Shown piece after piece: positions 25,450 through 38,458 of a stretch of DNA of 64,000 nucleotides. The stretch lies in contig CAJZHL010000002.1 in the NCBI GenBank assembly GCA_916048055.1, positions 620,001 through 684,000 on the forward strand. Reading direction: 5' to 3'. Numbering within the stretch: position 1 is the stretch's first letter; each line of letters opens with the position of its first letter. This DNA comes from Pedinophyceae sp. YPF-701. Lineage: Eukaryota > Chlorophyta > Pedinophyceae. The notes below the pieces were generated by a model. The model was given only the letters and a program-made list of their open reading frames with translations, searched no databases and was not told the DNA's origin. Made by a program: the position numbers and the translations under genes.

Positions 25450-27532
25450 ATGAGGAGGGCTGCGGCAGCTGCGGGGCGCGCGGGCCGCCTGCTCGCCACG
25501 CTAGGCGCAGAGGGCGGCGCCGCGAGGGCGTTCGGTTCCGCCCCAAGCGTGAGTCGCGCACCCGCTACCTTGCAACAACTGCCCTGGGCTCAACGCCCCG
25601 CCTGGCGCCCCACGGCGCAGCGCCCCTCGTCGCACGGAGCCCCAGATACCAGTGTCCCCGACATGTCAGCGGCGCCGCGCTTGCCCCGTCGAAGCGGCCG
25701 CTCTGCGCCCACGCGCGCGTGCAAGGCAGGCGGTGTCCCTGGGCCGTGCCCGCGGGCCCACGGCGGCTGATGGGCGTTCCAGCTCCTCCCGGCACCTTGC
25801 AGATCTCCCTCGGACGCGGGCTGCTCCGCGCGGCCGGAACGGTGCCGCACCGCGTGGTGGACGCCGGAGTGGTTGCTCCAGCTGCGCTGCAGCACTCGCG
25901 CGGGTTCAGGGCCTCGGCCTTCGCGCTCGACACCGCGACCATCGAGGTGAGCCTCGTTGCACCCCGCGCGCGGCGCGTGCCACGCGCGTGTCCTCGCAGC
26001 CGCTCCAGCCTCCCGTGCATCCCGCAGCTGCTATCGTCGCTGCCCCGCGCCCACACGCGGTATACCGTGGCGGGACCCGCGGTCCACAGACCCGTACCAT
26101 CCACCTCCACCCAGCGCCGTCGCGAGACGCACGGGTCCGCGGCCGTGACTGACGCAGCGCCGACCAAGGCTTCTGTCGTGCAGCTCCCCGCCGACAGCTC
26201 CGCGTGCCCGCCCCGCCCCCGCCCCGCAGGTGCCGTCCATGGGGGAGTCGATCACGGAGGGCGGCGTGGCGGCCATCCTGGTCAGCGTCGACGACGTGGT
26301 CAACGAGGACGACGTCATTGCGCAGATTGAAACGGACAAGGTGCGCCCGCGCCCCCGGCCGCACCCCGGCCCCCGCGAAACACCTGCCGGCACCTCGCGG
26401 ACAGCCGCGCGGCTGCGGGGGCCGTGCTGGGCGCGTCGTTCCCGCCGAGCGCGGCCCAGGGCCCCCCGAGAGAGAGCGTAGGGATCGCGCGGCTCACGGC
26501 CGGGTGTGTGCTTGGCCCGCGCAGGTCACGATCGACGTCAAGTACACGGGCAAGGAGCCCGCGAAGATCTGCGAGATCCTCGTCGAGGAGGGCGACTCGG
26601 TGACCGTCGGGCAGGTGGTGGCCAACATCGAGACCGGCGTCGAGGGCGGGTCGGCGTCCGCGCCGGAGCCCGAGTCGGCGCCGGAGCCCGAGCCCGAGCC
26701 GGAGCCGGAGCCGAAGAAGGAGGACGCGAAGCCGAAGAAGCCGAAGAAGGAGAAGAAGGAGCCGGAGCCCGCTGCGGCACCGCCGCCGCCGCCGCCGCCG
26801 CCGATGGCCCCGGCGGCGCCGTCGGGCGAGCAGCGGAGCGAGGAGCGCGTGAAGATGACCCGGATGCGCGCGCGCACGGCGGAGCGGCTGAAGAACTCGC
26901 AGAACACGTACGCGATGCTGACGACGTTCAACGAGGTCGACATGTCGGCGATCATGGCGATGCGCACGCAGTACAAGGAGGCGTTCCTCGAGAAGCACGG
27001 CGTCAAGCTCGGCGTGATGTCGGCCTTCGTCAAGGCGTGCGCGGAGGCCACGAGGGCCGTTCCCGCGGTCAACGCCGTCATCGACGGCAGCGAGATCGTG
27101 TACCGCAACTACGTGGACGTGTCGGTCGCGGTGTCCACGCCGCGCGGGCTCGTCGTGCCCGTGCTGCGCGACGCGGACCGCATGAGCCTCGCGGACATCG
27201 AGAAGACGATCAACGAGCTCGGGAAGAAGGCGCGCGACGGGACCATCAGCATCGACGAGATGTCCGGCGGGACCTTCACGATCTCGAACGGCGGCGTGTT
27301 CGGGTCGCTGCTGTCCACGCCGATCATCAACCCCCCGCAGAGCGCGATCCTCGGGATGCACACCATCAACAAGCGCGCCGTCGTCGTGGACGACCAGATC
27401 GAGATCCGGCCGATGATGTACGTCGCGCTCACGTACGACCACCGCCTCATCGACGGGAGGGAGGCGGTGACCTTCCTCAAGCGCGTCAAGGACGTCATCG
27501 AGGACCCCCGCCGCCTCGTGCTCGACATCTGA
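25450..27532 (+). CDS. DLST: Dihydrolipoyl succinyltransferase, E2 of 2-oxoglutarate dehydrogenase
   Basis: The E2 core of the mitochondrial 2-oxoglutarate dehydrogenase complex, moving the succinyl group from lipoamide to CoA in the TCA cycle. Exons 25450-25548, 25803-25946, 26230-26340 and 26525-27532, all phase 0 GT-AG, encode 453 residues, the same length as human DLST. Residues 1 to about 70 are Arg/Ala/Ser-rich with no acidic cluster, as for a mitochondrial presequence. The lipoyl domain has [11 protein letters not shown] and the lipoylated lysine in IETDK (Lys118, last codon of exon 3). A Pro/Glu/Lys linker follows, with no E3-binding domain, as is usual for DLST. The catalytic domain contains [33 protein letters not shown] and the active-site [12 protein letters not shown]. 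It ends RRLVLDI. Very secure. Confidence 0.96.
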
Positions 27533-27835
27533 GCTGGGGGCGCGCGCGGGGCCGGGGCGGGCGTCGGCGCGCCCGCCGCGGGCTAGGCGCGGCTGCTGTG
27601 AGACTCTCGAGACGGAAACCGGCATGGGTTTTCGTGCGCGGGTGGTCAATTACTACTTTGCATGGGTTTGTGCGGCGTCGTGGTGGGAGAGGGGGGGAGT
27701 TTTTCAGTGTGCGGTGGGGGGGGGCGCGACGCGGGGAGCCAGTTGGGGGCGTGCGGCCGGCTGCGCAGAGGGCGCTGTTCGTGCTGCGCGGGGTGGTCGA
27801 CAGCGGGGCGGTCACAGCTGCGGCCGGGGAGGCCC
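27533..27835. other. Convergent intergenic region
   Basis: About 300 bp between the stop codons of DLST (plus) and the dynein light chain (minus). It has a G-rich stretch near 27680-27730. No feature is recognised beyond presumed 3' ends. Confidence 0.5.
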
Positions 27836-28833
27836 TCATTCGTCGCCGGGGTGGTGGTCCGGGAGGTCGCGTAGGCTCACGGGCGTGTCCTTGTTCTTGA
27901 AGATGACCACGTGCGCCCTGTCGATCTGGAGGTGGATGTAGAACCGGACCTCGTGCGTGATACAACCTGCAGGCGCGAGGGAAGGCGGTGGCGCACAAGC
28001 TGTGAGGCTCTCTGCGCAACTGCGCTGCGTTGCGGGCGCGTTCCGCGCTTTCCAATGCGGTAGTGCGTGTCAGTACACGTATTCTATCAGAGGAGGCTCG
28101 CTCCAAGCGACTCGCGCGCAGTCCGGCGCCGGGAAGCGCACACATGCAGCGCATGCGCAGCGAGCTGCAGGCGCGCCCTCCGCGGCGACCGCGCGGCCCC
28201 ACGGCGCCAGCGCGCGGCGCCGGGCGCTCCGGATCACGGGCACGCACATGCGAAATGCTGTCCCGCCAGGACGTGGAAGAGCCCCTCGGTGGCGGACTGT
28301 GCTGGGAAGCGGTGGTCCATCTCCTCCTTGATGTACTTCGCGATGTCCTTCATGAGGTTGTGCGTCTCCGCAGCCTCGATTGCCACCTCTAGCGCCGCCT
28401 CCTCGTGCTCTGCGTGGCGTGGCGCCGAGCGCCGCGCGTCAGCGGGGCGAGCAGGCCAGCACGCGGCCACCAGCGGCCGCCGCGTCGTCGCGCGCGGCGA
28501 CATACGGGGCCGTGGAGCGGCTCGATACGTGCGTATGGTCAAGGGGCGGGCGCATGCGGCTCCGCGCTCGCACGGGCGGCGTCTGCCGGAAGAACAGCGC
28601 CGAGGAGAGGGCGCGCGTCCATTTTTGCTCCGCGCCGCATGTGGGCGACGAGCGCGCGCATGCGTCGCCCGCATCGGTCGGGCCTGCACGCAGAACGTAG
28701 GATGCGTGCGGGCGCCACGGGCCGGCCCGGGCCGCTCACCAGGCATCATATGCGACGTAATGATCTTGGCAGAGCCCACGGTGAACTTCTTCTGCTTCTG
28801 CTCCTTCGGAGCGTTGCCCTCGTCGTCCGCCAT
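27836..28833 (-). CDS. Dynein light chain, LC8 family (DNAL4-like)
   Basis: A small dimeric cargo-adaptor or axonemal dynein light chain of the LC8 family. Exons 28833-28740, 28409-28248 and 27966-27836 join in phase to 128 residues. The N terminus MADDEGNAPKEQKQKKF is charged. The first junction gives HMMPEHEEAALEVAIEAAE, matching the start of the LC8 helix. KDIAKYIKEEMDHRF, GLFHVLAGQHFA and ITHEVRFYIHLQ are the family hallmarks (helix 2, central strand and the THE motif). The ITHEV form and the N-terminal extension are closer to axonemal DNAL4-type chains than to canonical DYNLL1, but I cannot settle this by eye. The second junction gives an unusual CC pair before ITHEV. The C terminus extends about 15 residues past the usual end. 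Confidence 0.85.
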
Positions 28834-29241
28834 GGCCGCCCAACGATGTTACGGGCTAGAACGACGTCCTGACTGCCCGAGGGGCTCTCTGCCGGGCCTC
28901 GAAGGCCTCGAGCCCGTGAAAAGTGCACGTATGGAGGTCTGTGTTGGCAAATGCGCGATTGTGTCGGGCAGCACGGCCCAGCCTGAGGCGTCTCTGAGTC
29001 CACGCGACTCCGAATGCGCCGCAGGCCGGAGCGCGGAGGCAACGTCCGCGCGGCGAGGACGCCGCAGGACCGACATCAGCACGCCCCGCGGGCTTGTGCG
29101 TGCCCGGCTGACGCACCCCCCGTGGGCTCCGGGCTGCTTCGCTCGGCGCGCTCGCGCATTCTGAGTACGCGAGGCGCCCGTCGGTTCTAGGAATCGCTTC
29201 TTGCAGCGCTGTGCTGCGTCGGGACACGACCAGCGAGTCCA
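28834..29241. other. Intergenic region between divergent genes
   Basis: About 400 bp between the start of the dynein light chain (minus) and the dehydroquinate synthase-like gene (plus), presumably with both promoters. No motif or extra gene is seen. Confidence 0.45.
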
Positions 29242-30989
29242 ATGGCGTGCTGCGCCCACGCTCAGGTGGCTCCGTACCGCCCGCAGTTCGCCATGCAGCG
29301 GAGATCCGCGACGATGAGCGGCACGGGAAGCCTTGCGCACTGTCGTGCGCGCACGAAGCTGCCGACGCGAGGGCGCGCAGCTGCGCGCCCAGCCCCTCGC
29401 CGGCCGCTCACGCGCTCGGCAGGACGTTGTAGAGGACGCGGGCTCCGCGCGCTGGCGGATGACAAGATATGTTGGATCCAGACCACGAGCAAGGACGTCA
29501 TCACCGCGGGGCTCGAGGCCGGTGCGCACTTGTGTTGAGCCTGCGCTGGTGGCGCCCGCCGCTGCGCATCGCCGTTTCGGGACGCGAACCCGCGGATTCC
29601 GCGTGCAGGGATCGACACGTTCCTCTTCGACCTGGCGCGCGTCGATTCGGAGTTCGCGGACATGGCCAAGTCGCTCGGCAAGATGCAGAAGATGCTGCTG
29701 TCGGGGCGCAACGTCACCGACGACAAGGGGCAGCCGGCGGGGCGGTTCTTCCCGATCAGCTCCGGCGACGACCTGAAGGACCTGCAGGATCGCGTCGAGA
29801 GCGCGCAGCTCACGGGCACGGTGATCATGGACGCTGCGGACTGGCAGATCATTCCGGCGGAGAACCTGGTCGCGGCGGCGCAGCCCGTGGCCGACGCGTG
29901 CACGCTGCTCGCCGCGACCCCCGACGCGGCCTCCGCGCGCACCATGCTCGAAGCTCTCCAGGCACGCCCAACGCCCGCACGCGTCCCCTCCCTCCGTGAT
30001 CGCGCGCAGGCCGCGCGCGCAGCACCGCCGGCGGCCTCTGTGCTTGTCTCGCACACCACCGTAGCCGCACGCATCGCCCCCGTCTCCCACTGCACCCGCG
30101 CCGACAGCACAACAGGTGCGGTGTCCCACGTGCGTTTACAGCGAGAGACACCACCGCCCTCGCACCCGCGGCGCGCTGCAGGTCGGGACGGCGGGCGTCG
30201 TGCTGCGCACGGAGGACCCAGCGGAGGTGCGGGAGCTCGCGAGCTACCTCGCGGCGCGCGGCGGCAGCTCCGAGCGCCTCGCCCTGTCCCGCGGGCGCGT
30301 GGTGCGGGTCGCGCCGGCGGGCATGGGCGACCGCGCGTGCGTCGACCTCACGAGCCTCCTCCCGCCCGGCTGGGGCATGCTGGTCGGGTCGTTCTCCCGG
30401 TGCCTCATGCTCGTGCACTCCGAGTGCCTGGAGTCGTCCTACATCGCGAGCCGGCCGTTCCGGGTGAACGCGGGCCCCGTGCACTCGTACACGGCGGCCA
30501 AGGGGGGCAAGACGGCGTACCTGTCGGAGCTGGCCAGCGGCTCGGAGGTTCTGGTAGCTGACGGCGAGGGCAACCAGCGCTCGGCGGTGGTCGGGCGCGT
30601 GAAGATCGAGCAGCGGCCGATGGTGCGCGGGCCCAACCGACGCCCTTGCGTCGTGCGTGCGGCGTCCACGGCTGGTTTCTTTGCGTCGCGGCCCTCGCTT
30701 GGAAATGAACACGTGGTGGTTGTGGTGGTGGTGGTGTGGCGTCCCGACGAGGCTGTGGCGCTGCGTGCGGGTGCAGGTGCTGGTGGAGGTGGAGACGCCG
30801 GACGGCGAGCGGTCGTCTGCGATCTTGCAGAACGCGGAGACGGTGCGGCTGGTGGCGCCTGCGGGGTCACCCAAGGGGCGCGCGGTGTCGGTGGCGGAGC
30901 TCGAGGAGGGCGACGAGGTGGTGGTGCTGCAGCAGGGCGGCGCGCGGCACACGGGGATGGCGATCGACGAGTGGATACGGGAGCAGTAG
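29242..30989 (+). CDS. 3-dehydroquinate synthase II family protein, probably plastid-targeted
   Basis: Member of the archaeal-type dehydroquinate synthase family, which in methanogens makes 3-dehydroquinate by oxidative deamination of an amino-deoxy-heptulosonate instead of using AroB. Exons 29242-29521, 29609-29961, 30182-30622 and 30777-30989 give 428 residues. The first 75 or so are Arg/Ala/Ser-rich and look like a plastid transit peptide; a later start at the ATG near 29293 is also possible. The mature part shows [21 protein letters not shown], a [13 protein letters not shown] motif and [12 protein letters not shown], then [18 protein letters not shown] and EQRPM, all in the family order. 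Intron 2 appears to be GC-AG (CTCCAG|GCACGC), the only junction that gives [14 protein letters not shown] without an insertion. Family membership is clear. Whether it acts in the shikimate pathway here is not known, since plants and algae normally use AroB. Confidence 0.88.
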
Positions 30990-31180
30990 GCCTGACGTCA
31001 GGGGGGTGTTGTAAGCCCGACTGCGTCGATCGGGCGCCCGGCGTGCATTGCCTCGCGGCGCCAGGGCCGGCGGAGGGAAGAGCTGCTTTGTTTGGCGTTC
31101 GGGCGAGGCAAGTGCTCCGGGACGTTGGCGTCGGATCGCCTCTGTGTGCGTAGCTGCGCAGCCGCAGCAGACGGCCCGTC

Positions 31181-32581
31181 ATGGGGCTCTTCGATCTGTT
31201 CGGGGGATGGGCCGAGCCAGATATTCCGTCGCAGGAGGGCCGGACGGTGCTCGTCACGGGCGGCAACTCCGGCCTGGTGCGCGCTGCGGCCCCCCCTTGT
31301 GCGCCCAACCATGCGCTGCCATGGAGTATCCTTGGGCCTGTCCTGTCTTCCGTCGACGTGAGTTCCAAGTCGCATGACGACTCATTTCATTTCACCAAAG
31401 AAACCTTTCGACGCAGCGGAGGGCAGGCCGTGCCACTCGCTCCTCCCCCTGCAAGTTCGTTGCCCGCGCGCACGGCCGCTCAGAGTCCGGCGCAACGATC
31501 CTCGGACTCGCAGGGCCTGGAGACCGCACGTGTTCTGTACAAGAAGGGCGCGAACGTCATCATCACGTCTCGCTCGAAGGACAAGGCCCTGAAGGCCGTC
31601 GAGCACGTACAGAAGAGCGGCAGCGGGGGGTCGGGCAAGGGCTCGGTGTCGTACATGCTGCTGGACCTGAGCGAACCTGAAGATATCGACAAGTTCGCGG
31701 CCCAATTCAAGTGCGTCCTACCCCGAGAGAGCCCGTTGCCCCCTGCCCACATCCCCTCATCGCAGGCCCACAATCCACGCGCGCGCTTCGCCCCACGTGT
31801 GTCCCGCCTGTACCCCCCCGCTCAGAGCCAGTCGGGGGTCCGAGTCGCTACGACGCCGGGATCGCCGCACGTGACCGGGTACGCTGCGTACGTCGCGCGC
31901 TGCAGGTCCAAGCACAAGAAGCTCAACCTGCTCATCAACAACGCGGGCGTCATGAACATCCCGACCCGCACCGTCAACTCGCGCGGCTGGGAGACTCAGA
32001 TGGCCACGAACCACATCGGCCACTTTTTGCTCACTCGCCACCTCCTGCCGCAGCTCGAGGCCGCGACCAAGGCCGATCCGCAGGTCCGCATCGTCAACCA
32101 CAGCTCGATGGCGCACCGGATCATCTCTGGAGCCTCTGCGAAGGCCGGGGGCGTGCGCGTGGGCCCTGGTTTCGCGCCCTCGTATGACGGCCGGAAAGCG
32201 TACAACCCCTGGGAGGTGTATTGCGAGACGAAGATGGCCAACGTGCTCTTCACGCGCGAGCTGAACAACCGCCTGTCCGGCAAGAAGTCCAAGGTCGTTT
32301 CGACCGCGGCCCACCCGGGCTGGACGGCGACGAATCTGCAGAAAAACTTCGCGGAGCGAATTGGGACAATGCTGCTCGGACAGCACGTCGTGACGGGCGC
32401 GCTCGCGCAGCTCAGGGCCGCGACGGATCCCGGCGCGAAGGCGAACGACTACTTCGGCCCGTGGAGCGTAGTGTGGGGCAGGCCGACGCTCAACGCAACA
32501 CACCCCGTGTCCCAGCGGAACGAGAACGCGAAGAAGCTGTGGAACATGACGGAGCAGTGGACCGGCGTCAAGTTCCTGTGA
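31181..32581 (+). CDS. Short-chain dehydrogenase, retinol dehydrogenase (RDH11/12-like) type
   Basis: NAD(P)H-dependent oxidoreductase of the classical SDR superfamily. Exons 31181-31276, 31514-31710 and 31906-32581 join to 322 residues. The cofactor motif is split by intron 1 (VTGGNSGL, then GLETARVL). NNAGVM, the catalytic serine in IVNHSSMAH and YCETK (YxxxK) are all present. [13 protein letters not shown] follows, as in RDH12 and WW-domain oxidoreductase relatives. The N terminus [18 protein letters not shown] lacks an obvious transit peptide. The substrate cannot be inferred; plant members of this branch act on lipids or pigments, or are Tic32-like. The gene converges on the TrpRS gene. 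Confidence 0.88.
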   Translation: MGLFDLFGGWAEPDIPSQEGRTVLVTGGNSGLVRAAAPPCAPNHALPWSILGPVLSSVDVSSKSHDDSFHFTKETFRRSGGQAVPLAPPPASSLPARTAAQSPAQRSSDSQGLETARVLYKKGANVIITSRSKDKALKAVEHVQKSGSGGSGKGSVSYMLLDLSEPEDIDKFAAQFKCVLPRESPLPPAHIPSSQAHNPRARFAPRVSRLYPPAQSQSGVRVATTPGSPHVTGYAAYVARCRSKHKKLNLLINNAGVMNIPTRTVNSRGWETQMATNHIGHFLLTRHLLPQLEAATKADPQVRIVNHSSMAHRIISGASAKAGGVRVGPGFAPSYDGRKAYNPWEVYCETKMANVLFTRELNNRLSGKKSKVVSTAAHPGWTATNLQKNFAERIGTMLLGQHVVTGALAQLRAATDPGAKANDYFGPWSVVWGRPTLNATHPVSQRNENAKKLWNMTEQWTGVKFL

Positions 32582-32863
32582 GCTCCCGTTGCGTGTGTGC
32601 AGCACCAGAGCTCGAAGCTGCACCACACATGTCACGTACGAGCAAATGCAACACCTTTTCGAGCCAAAAAACCAGCAGAGCACGAGAGCGCTCGGAGCTA
32701 GACGCTGCAGCGCCTCCCGCCAGCGCGCGCGCGCACGACCGGACGCCCCGCCGCGTCCCCGTGCGCACGGTGCAGCGACAACACCGGCGCTAGGGAGCCG
32801 CGCTGGTGACCCGCCCGTCGCGTCGCCGCGTCACACTTCACCGCGCCCGCCCCTGCTCCGCGC

Positions 32864-34802
<1,939 letters not shown>

Positions 34803-35608
34803 GGCCGTCTCTGGTGAGGTCGAGCGGGGACGCTGAGCAGGCCGCACGAGGCGCCCTTCCGTCCCCCTGTGCCGAGACTGCGGGTGGGGCCCTGCGGCGC
34901 AGTTCTGGGTGCGGAAAACGCCGCGCTCCGGGGCGATGGCGAGCCGCTGAGTCGCTCTCCACGACGAGTGCTGCTTGAGGGCGAGCGAGACTGGACTTGT
35001 GCCCGGCTTGGACCTTTGTGGGCGCGTGGGGGCTGTGAAGAGTCTGAGACTGGCGCGGTGGAGAAGGCCCCGGGGAGCGGCGGGGCCCCCGCCGAGGAAA
35101 TGGGGCACGGCTCGCGGAGCGGCGGCGGTACAGCGCTGACGGTCGGGCATTTTTCGGTGGCTTGATCCCCTCAGAGCCGCACCCTGTCGAGTTGAAGGCG
35201 CGTGGTGGTGGTCGCGACGTGCGCTGCGCCTCGTCGCTCAGCTGGGCGAAACACGGCTCAAGTGCGTGGACACGGGGCACACCATACGTAAATTGTGGCG
35301 GAAAGCTCTGCACGGTCCCTGCGGCCGCCTCAGGTCAGTCTGTTGGAAGCACTCGACGCGCCCGTGCCTTCCCGAGACAACGATGCGACGAACTGCGGGG
35401 GCAACGGTGTTGCGGCGAGCTGTGGCGAAACGCTCGCGGGCCACGACGTCGGGTCCGCCCCCAGGCCGCGTGGCTGGGCCGCATTCCATTTGCCCGCCAA
35501 GAGCCCCTTTGCTGCGCAGCTCCCTTCTGCGCGCCTGCGGGCTCGTTGGGCACTCAGTCAAGCTTCGTGTATACATAGGCGCTGGCGTCGGGTCCGTAGC
35601 AACCGAGA
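34803..35608. other. Intergenic region between divergent genes
   Basis: About 800 bp separating the TrpRS start (minus) from the start of an unknown membrane protein (plus). Open frames on both strands are high-GC artefacts with basic, low-complexity translations and no splice logic. I see no gene, tRNA or repeat. Confidence 0.45.
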
Positions 35609-36527
35609 ATGAGCACCTCAGCGCCGGCGGCACTCGCGGCCGCTGCTCAGCAGCAAGACGAGACGTTTCGCAAGGTCATGCGCGTCCTCGTCGTCGGCCT
35701 CCTCGTTCTAGGCGTCCCAATGGTGCCTCTCAACCATCCAAAGCTCGGCACCGTCGCCGTCAGCCCCGTCCAGGTCCGCGAACCCCCCCACTTTGCACAG
35801 TGCCGCAGCACCACGTTGCCGCGGCTCGGGGACTCAAACGGGCGCGGCTCGTCCTCACGGCGCCCTGCGTGCTCCGTGCGGATGCTCGCAGGTGTGCACG
35901 GCGTACTCGTTAGACCGCAAGATGATCGAGCCATGGATGGCGGTGGCGGCGCTCACGCCCACGGCAGCGGCGCACAACGCGGCGCGGCGGCTGCGGTGCG
36001 GCGTGTTCAAGCAGAAGCGCGCGTGCCAGCGCAGCGACGTCTGGGCCGACGACATCCTCACCTCGCTGCGCCCCCTGTACCGGGCCAAGGACGTCGTCAC
36101 TGCGGTGAGCAGCACCTTCGGCGACGACGCGCGCTCGCAGCTGTTCGTGGCGGGCTGCTGGTTCTTCGCCGCGGCGTCGCTCTTCGCGGTGATGCACAGC
36201 TCGATCCTGAGCGTCCTCGGCGCCGGCATGATGATGCTGGCGTGCTTCCAGGCCGGCGTCAAGCCGCTGTGGGGGACGTACCTCCTCGGGTACCTCGTCG
36301 CGGTGACGTTCCGGTCGCCCGGGCTGCGGTCGCGGCGGATGCGGATGGCGCAGCGCGCGCAGCAGGTGCAGCGCATCCGCGAGCGCGAGGCGGCGGAGCG
36401 GAGCAGGAAGGAGCGGGACGCGGAGGTGCAGCGGGCGAAGGAGGTGCTCGAGGGGGCGCGGGGGCCCGGCGGGGAGGAGGTGGTGGTCGGGGGCGCGGCG
36501 GACGGGGCCGGGAAGAAGGACAAGTAG
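35609..36527 (+). CDS. Unknown membrane protein with charged C-terminal coiled coil
   Basis: Two exons (35609-35773 and 35892-36527, phase 0, CAG|GTCCGC ... CGCAG) encode 266 residues. I do not recognise the family. A hydrophobic segment near residues 22-42 (VMRVLVVGLLVLGVPMVPL) is followed by a soluble stretch with AYSLDRKMIEPWMAVAALTPTAAAH. Further hydrophobic segments at about residues 135-185 (FVAGCWFFAAASLF, LSVLGAGMMMLACF, TYLLGYLVAVTF) suggest three or four membrane passes in all. The tail is Arg/Glu-rich and probably coiled coil (QRIREREAAERSRKERDAE), ending in Gly-rich sequence and KKDK. The ATG at 35609 is the first in frame and precedes a polar, Ala/Gln-rich leader. An organellar or endomembrane location is possible but not shown. 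Confidence 0.7.
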
Positions 36528-36623
36528 CGGGGTGCTCCTGATGCGCACAGAGGTGCGTGTGAGCGTTGTCTGGTTGGGGGGTGTGTGGTGGCGTCAGGGA
36601 CGTGGCGGTGGGGGTATCGTGGG

Positions 36624-36667
36624 TCTGACACGTGTCGTCAGACTGATTGTTCATTACAGGTTGCGCG
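36624..36667. promoter_or_regulatory. Shared 3'-end element, copy 1
   Basis: A segment of about 44 bp nearly the same as one at 60894-60937; the core CTGATYGTTCATTACA differs at one base. Both lie downstream of minus-strand genes in convergent gaps. Read on the minus strand the core begins TGTAATGAAC; TGTAA is the usual polyadenylation signal of green algae. Its role is inferred. Confidence 0.35.
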
Positions 36668-36782
36668 CTGCACCGGTTGCGTCGCGGTGGGGCTGCTCGG
36701 ACGGAGGGGGTCCTGTGGCTGCGCTTGTTGACGGTGTGGCTGGTCTGTGCGAGCAGCGTGAGCGGTGGCCGGTCTGAGCGGA

Positions 36783-37802
36783 TCACGGCGTGTCCTCTGG
36801 AGCCGGGCCTCGCGTGTGCACGCCGAACAGGCCCGCGAAGTGGTGGTGGTGGCCTAGATGGCCGGCCAGGCCGCTCCAGCTGCTTGCGTGCGGGTACAGG
36901 GCCGAGTGCCACGACGCGTGGTGACTGCGACGCTCGTTGGCGGCTGCGCTCGTGGCGCTTCCTGTGCTCGACGAAATCGGCGCTGTCCGCGTGTTGGCAC
37001 TGATGTCTCCGTGCAGGTCCCCGGGACCCTGAGTTGCGTGCGTCGGGGAGTCGTCGCCGGCCGCAGCCCCCCCGGCGTCGTTGTCGATCGAGGGAAAGTA
37101 CTCCGGTGCCCCGTGGAACTCGTCGGTGACCCAAAACACCTCCTGGGCGTGACCGACATCATCGCCGCCGACGGGCGCGTTGCGCGCCCACGAAGGCCCG
37201 CTCCCAGGACGGTACGGGCCGAGGACCGAAGGGTGCGACGGTGCCGCAGAGCCGTCGACGTCCGGGGCGGTGAAGATCTCGGATGGCGAGGCGGTCACTG
37301 CATGCTCGAGTGACGAACCGTCGCCGACGTTGTCTTCAAGCCGGCGCGACCAGCGCGGCGCAAGAGAGTCGAAGGACGCTCCGGTCGGCTTCCACTCCAC
37401 CAGCCGCGCCACCAGCCCCTCGCTGTGACGTTCATCGAGCAACGCGAGCTTCCGACTTTGCTGGCCCCTCGCGCTCGACCATCCAAGGTCGGAGAACGAC
37501 AGCATAGAAAGCGACAGTTCCGCCGCGCCCTCCTGATCCCTTGCCAAGTACGTCTGCGCCCGCAGCCCGATCAAGGACATGCCCAACAGCGACAGCACTG
37601 CGACTGCGACTCGGAGACCCACAGCGAGCGGCGCCCTGGTAGCACGCCCGCAGCGCACCATCCACAAAGTTCCGAAGACATTCGGCTGCTCCGCCCGCTT
37701 CAGCCCCGCGAAATCATCGCTGGAACGCGTTGGCTTGTCTGGCACGCTGCGGGGCACGCCCCACGCGTTCGGAGACGACGTGCGGCCGTCCGCCGCGCTC
37801 AT
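36783..37802 (-). CDS. Predicted single-pass membrane protein, family unknown
   Basis: One open exon from the ATG at 37802 (MSAADGRTSSPNAWG) to a stop at 36783 gives 339 residues. The frame continues upstream beyond 37802 with a plausible segment (EGEILACMLPRFPRRY), and another coding-like frame lies at 37958-38209, so extra 5' exons may exist. A clear transmembrane segment lies at about residues 53-76 (APLAVGLRVAVAVLSLLGMSLIG), preceded by arginines (inside-positive), suggesting a type II topology. The rest is acidic and Ser/Gly-rich, with His clusters near the C terminus (HLGHHHHFAGLFG). No domain is recognised. It converges with the preceding membrane-protein gene, but the two share no sequence. 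Confidence 0.5.
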   Translation of the reverse strand: MSAADGRTSSPNAWGVPRSVPDKPTRSSDDFAGLKRAEQPNVFGTLWMVRCGRATRAPLAVGLRVAVAVLSLLGMSLIGLRAQTYLARDQEGAAELSLSMLSFSDLGWSSARGQQSRKLALLDERHSEGLVARLVEWKPTGASFDSLAPRWSRRLEDNVGDGSSLEHAVTASPSEIFTAPDVDGSAAPSHPSVLGPYRPGSGPSWARNAPVGGDDVGHAQEVFWVTDEFHGAPEYFPSIDNDAGGAAAGDDSPTHATQGPGDLHGDISANTRTAPISSSTGSATSAAANERRSHHASWHSALYPHASSWSGLAGHLGHHHHFAGLFGVHTRGPAPEDTP

Positions 37803-38458
37803 CGTGCAGCTGACTGTGTGGCTGTGCTTCACGAGTGTGGCAGGAGGGTACCGGCGCGGGAACCTGGGCAGCATGCACGCCAGGATCTCCCCCTCGCGCA
37901 CAGGGTCGAGCGACGTGCGTGCGCGCCTGCGTGCGCACCGGAAGCGATCGAGCCCGCTCACGCGTGCCTCCGGTCGGCCACACCGAAGATTTTCGCGTGC
38001 TTCGCTGCCTCGACGGCGACTCTGCGAGCCAAGCAAGCAGCTAGCAGGGCGCCGTTGCGGCGCTGTGCCTCTGCGCACCTCACGCGACGGTGACGGGCGT
38101 CCTGCGCCGTGATGTGCGTGTCGGCCCGACGCACGGGTCCGCCTGCCCCCAGGCCGGCCTCGATGTCCATATCGACGCGAATCGCAGGCAAGTTGCAATA
38201 CTGGGACACGCTCTTTGCGTGCGGCTCGCAGCGCTGCAGCTTCGAACGAACCTCACTGGCGTGGCGATCGGAGCGTGACTGGCTGCGCGGGAGCGAGGGC
38301 CGGCCCCGTTGTACCCGCGGCGTCGTGCGGCGCGCCGCGAAAGGCTGGCGGAGATGTCGAGGGAGTTGGAAACGGACCCCTCGTCAGGCCCGAACGGCGC
38401 CGGCGGCGCGAGGGGCGGACGGGGCGCGGTTGGCGGGGCGCCTCGTGCAGTTCGGAAT
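37803..38458. other. Intergenic or possible 5' exon region
   Basis: About 650 bp between two divergent genes. The minus strand contains a frame starting at 38209 (MSQYCNLPAIRVDMDIEAGLG) that looks coding-like and could be an upstream exon of the membrane-protein gene. I could not find a junction that settles it. Confidence 0.35.

Noticed and set aside
30713-30737. GTGGTG-type simple repeat
   Set aside because: A short low-complexity run inside an intron of the dehydroquinate synthase-like gene; too short and impure to call a microsatellite of note.
34803-35608. Overlapping open frames of 100-220 codons on both strands
   Set aside because: Basic, repetitive translations, no family resemblance and no consistent splice phases; typical of GC-rich non-coding DNA.
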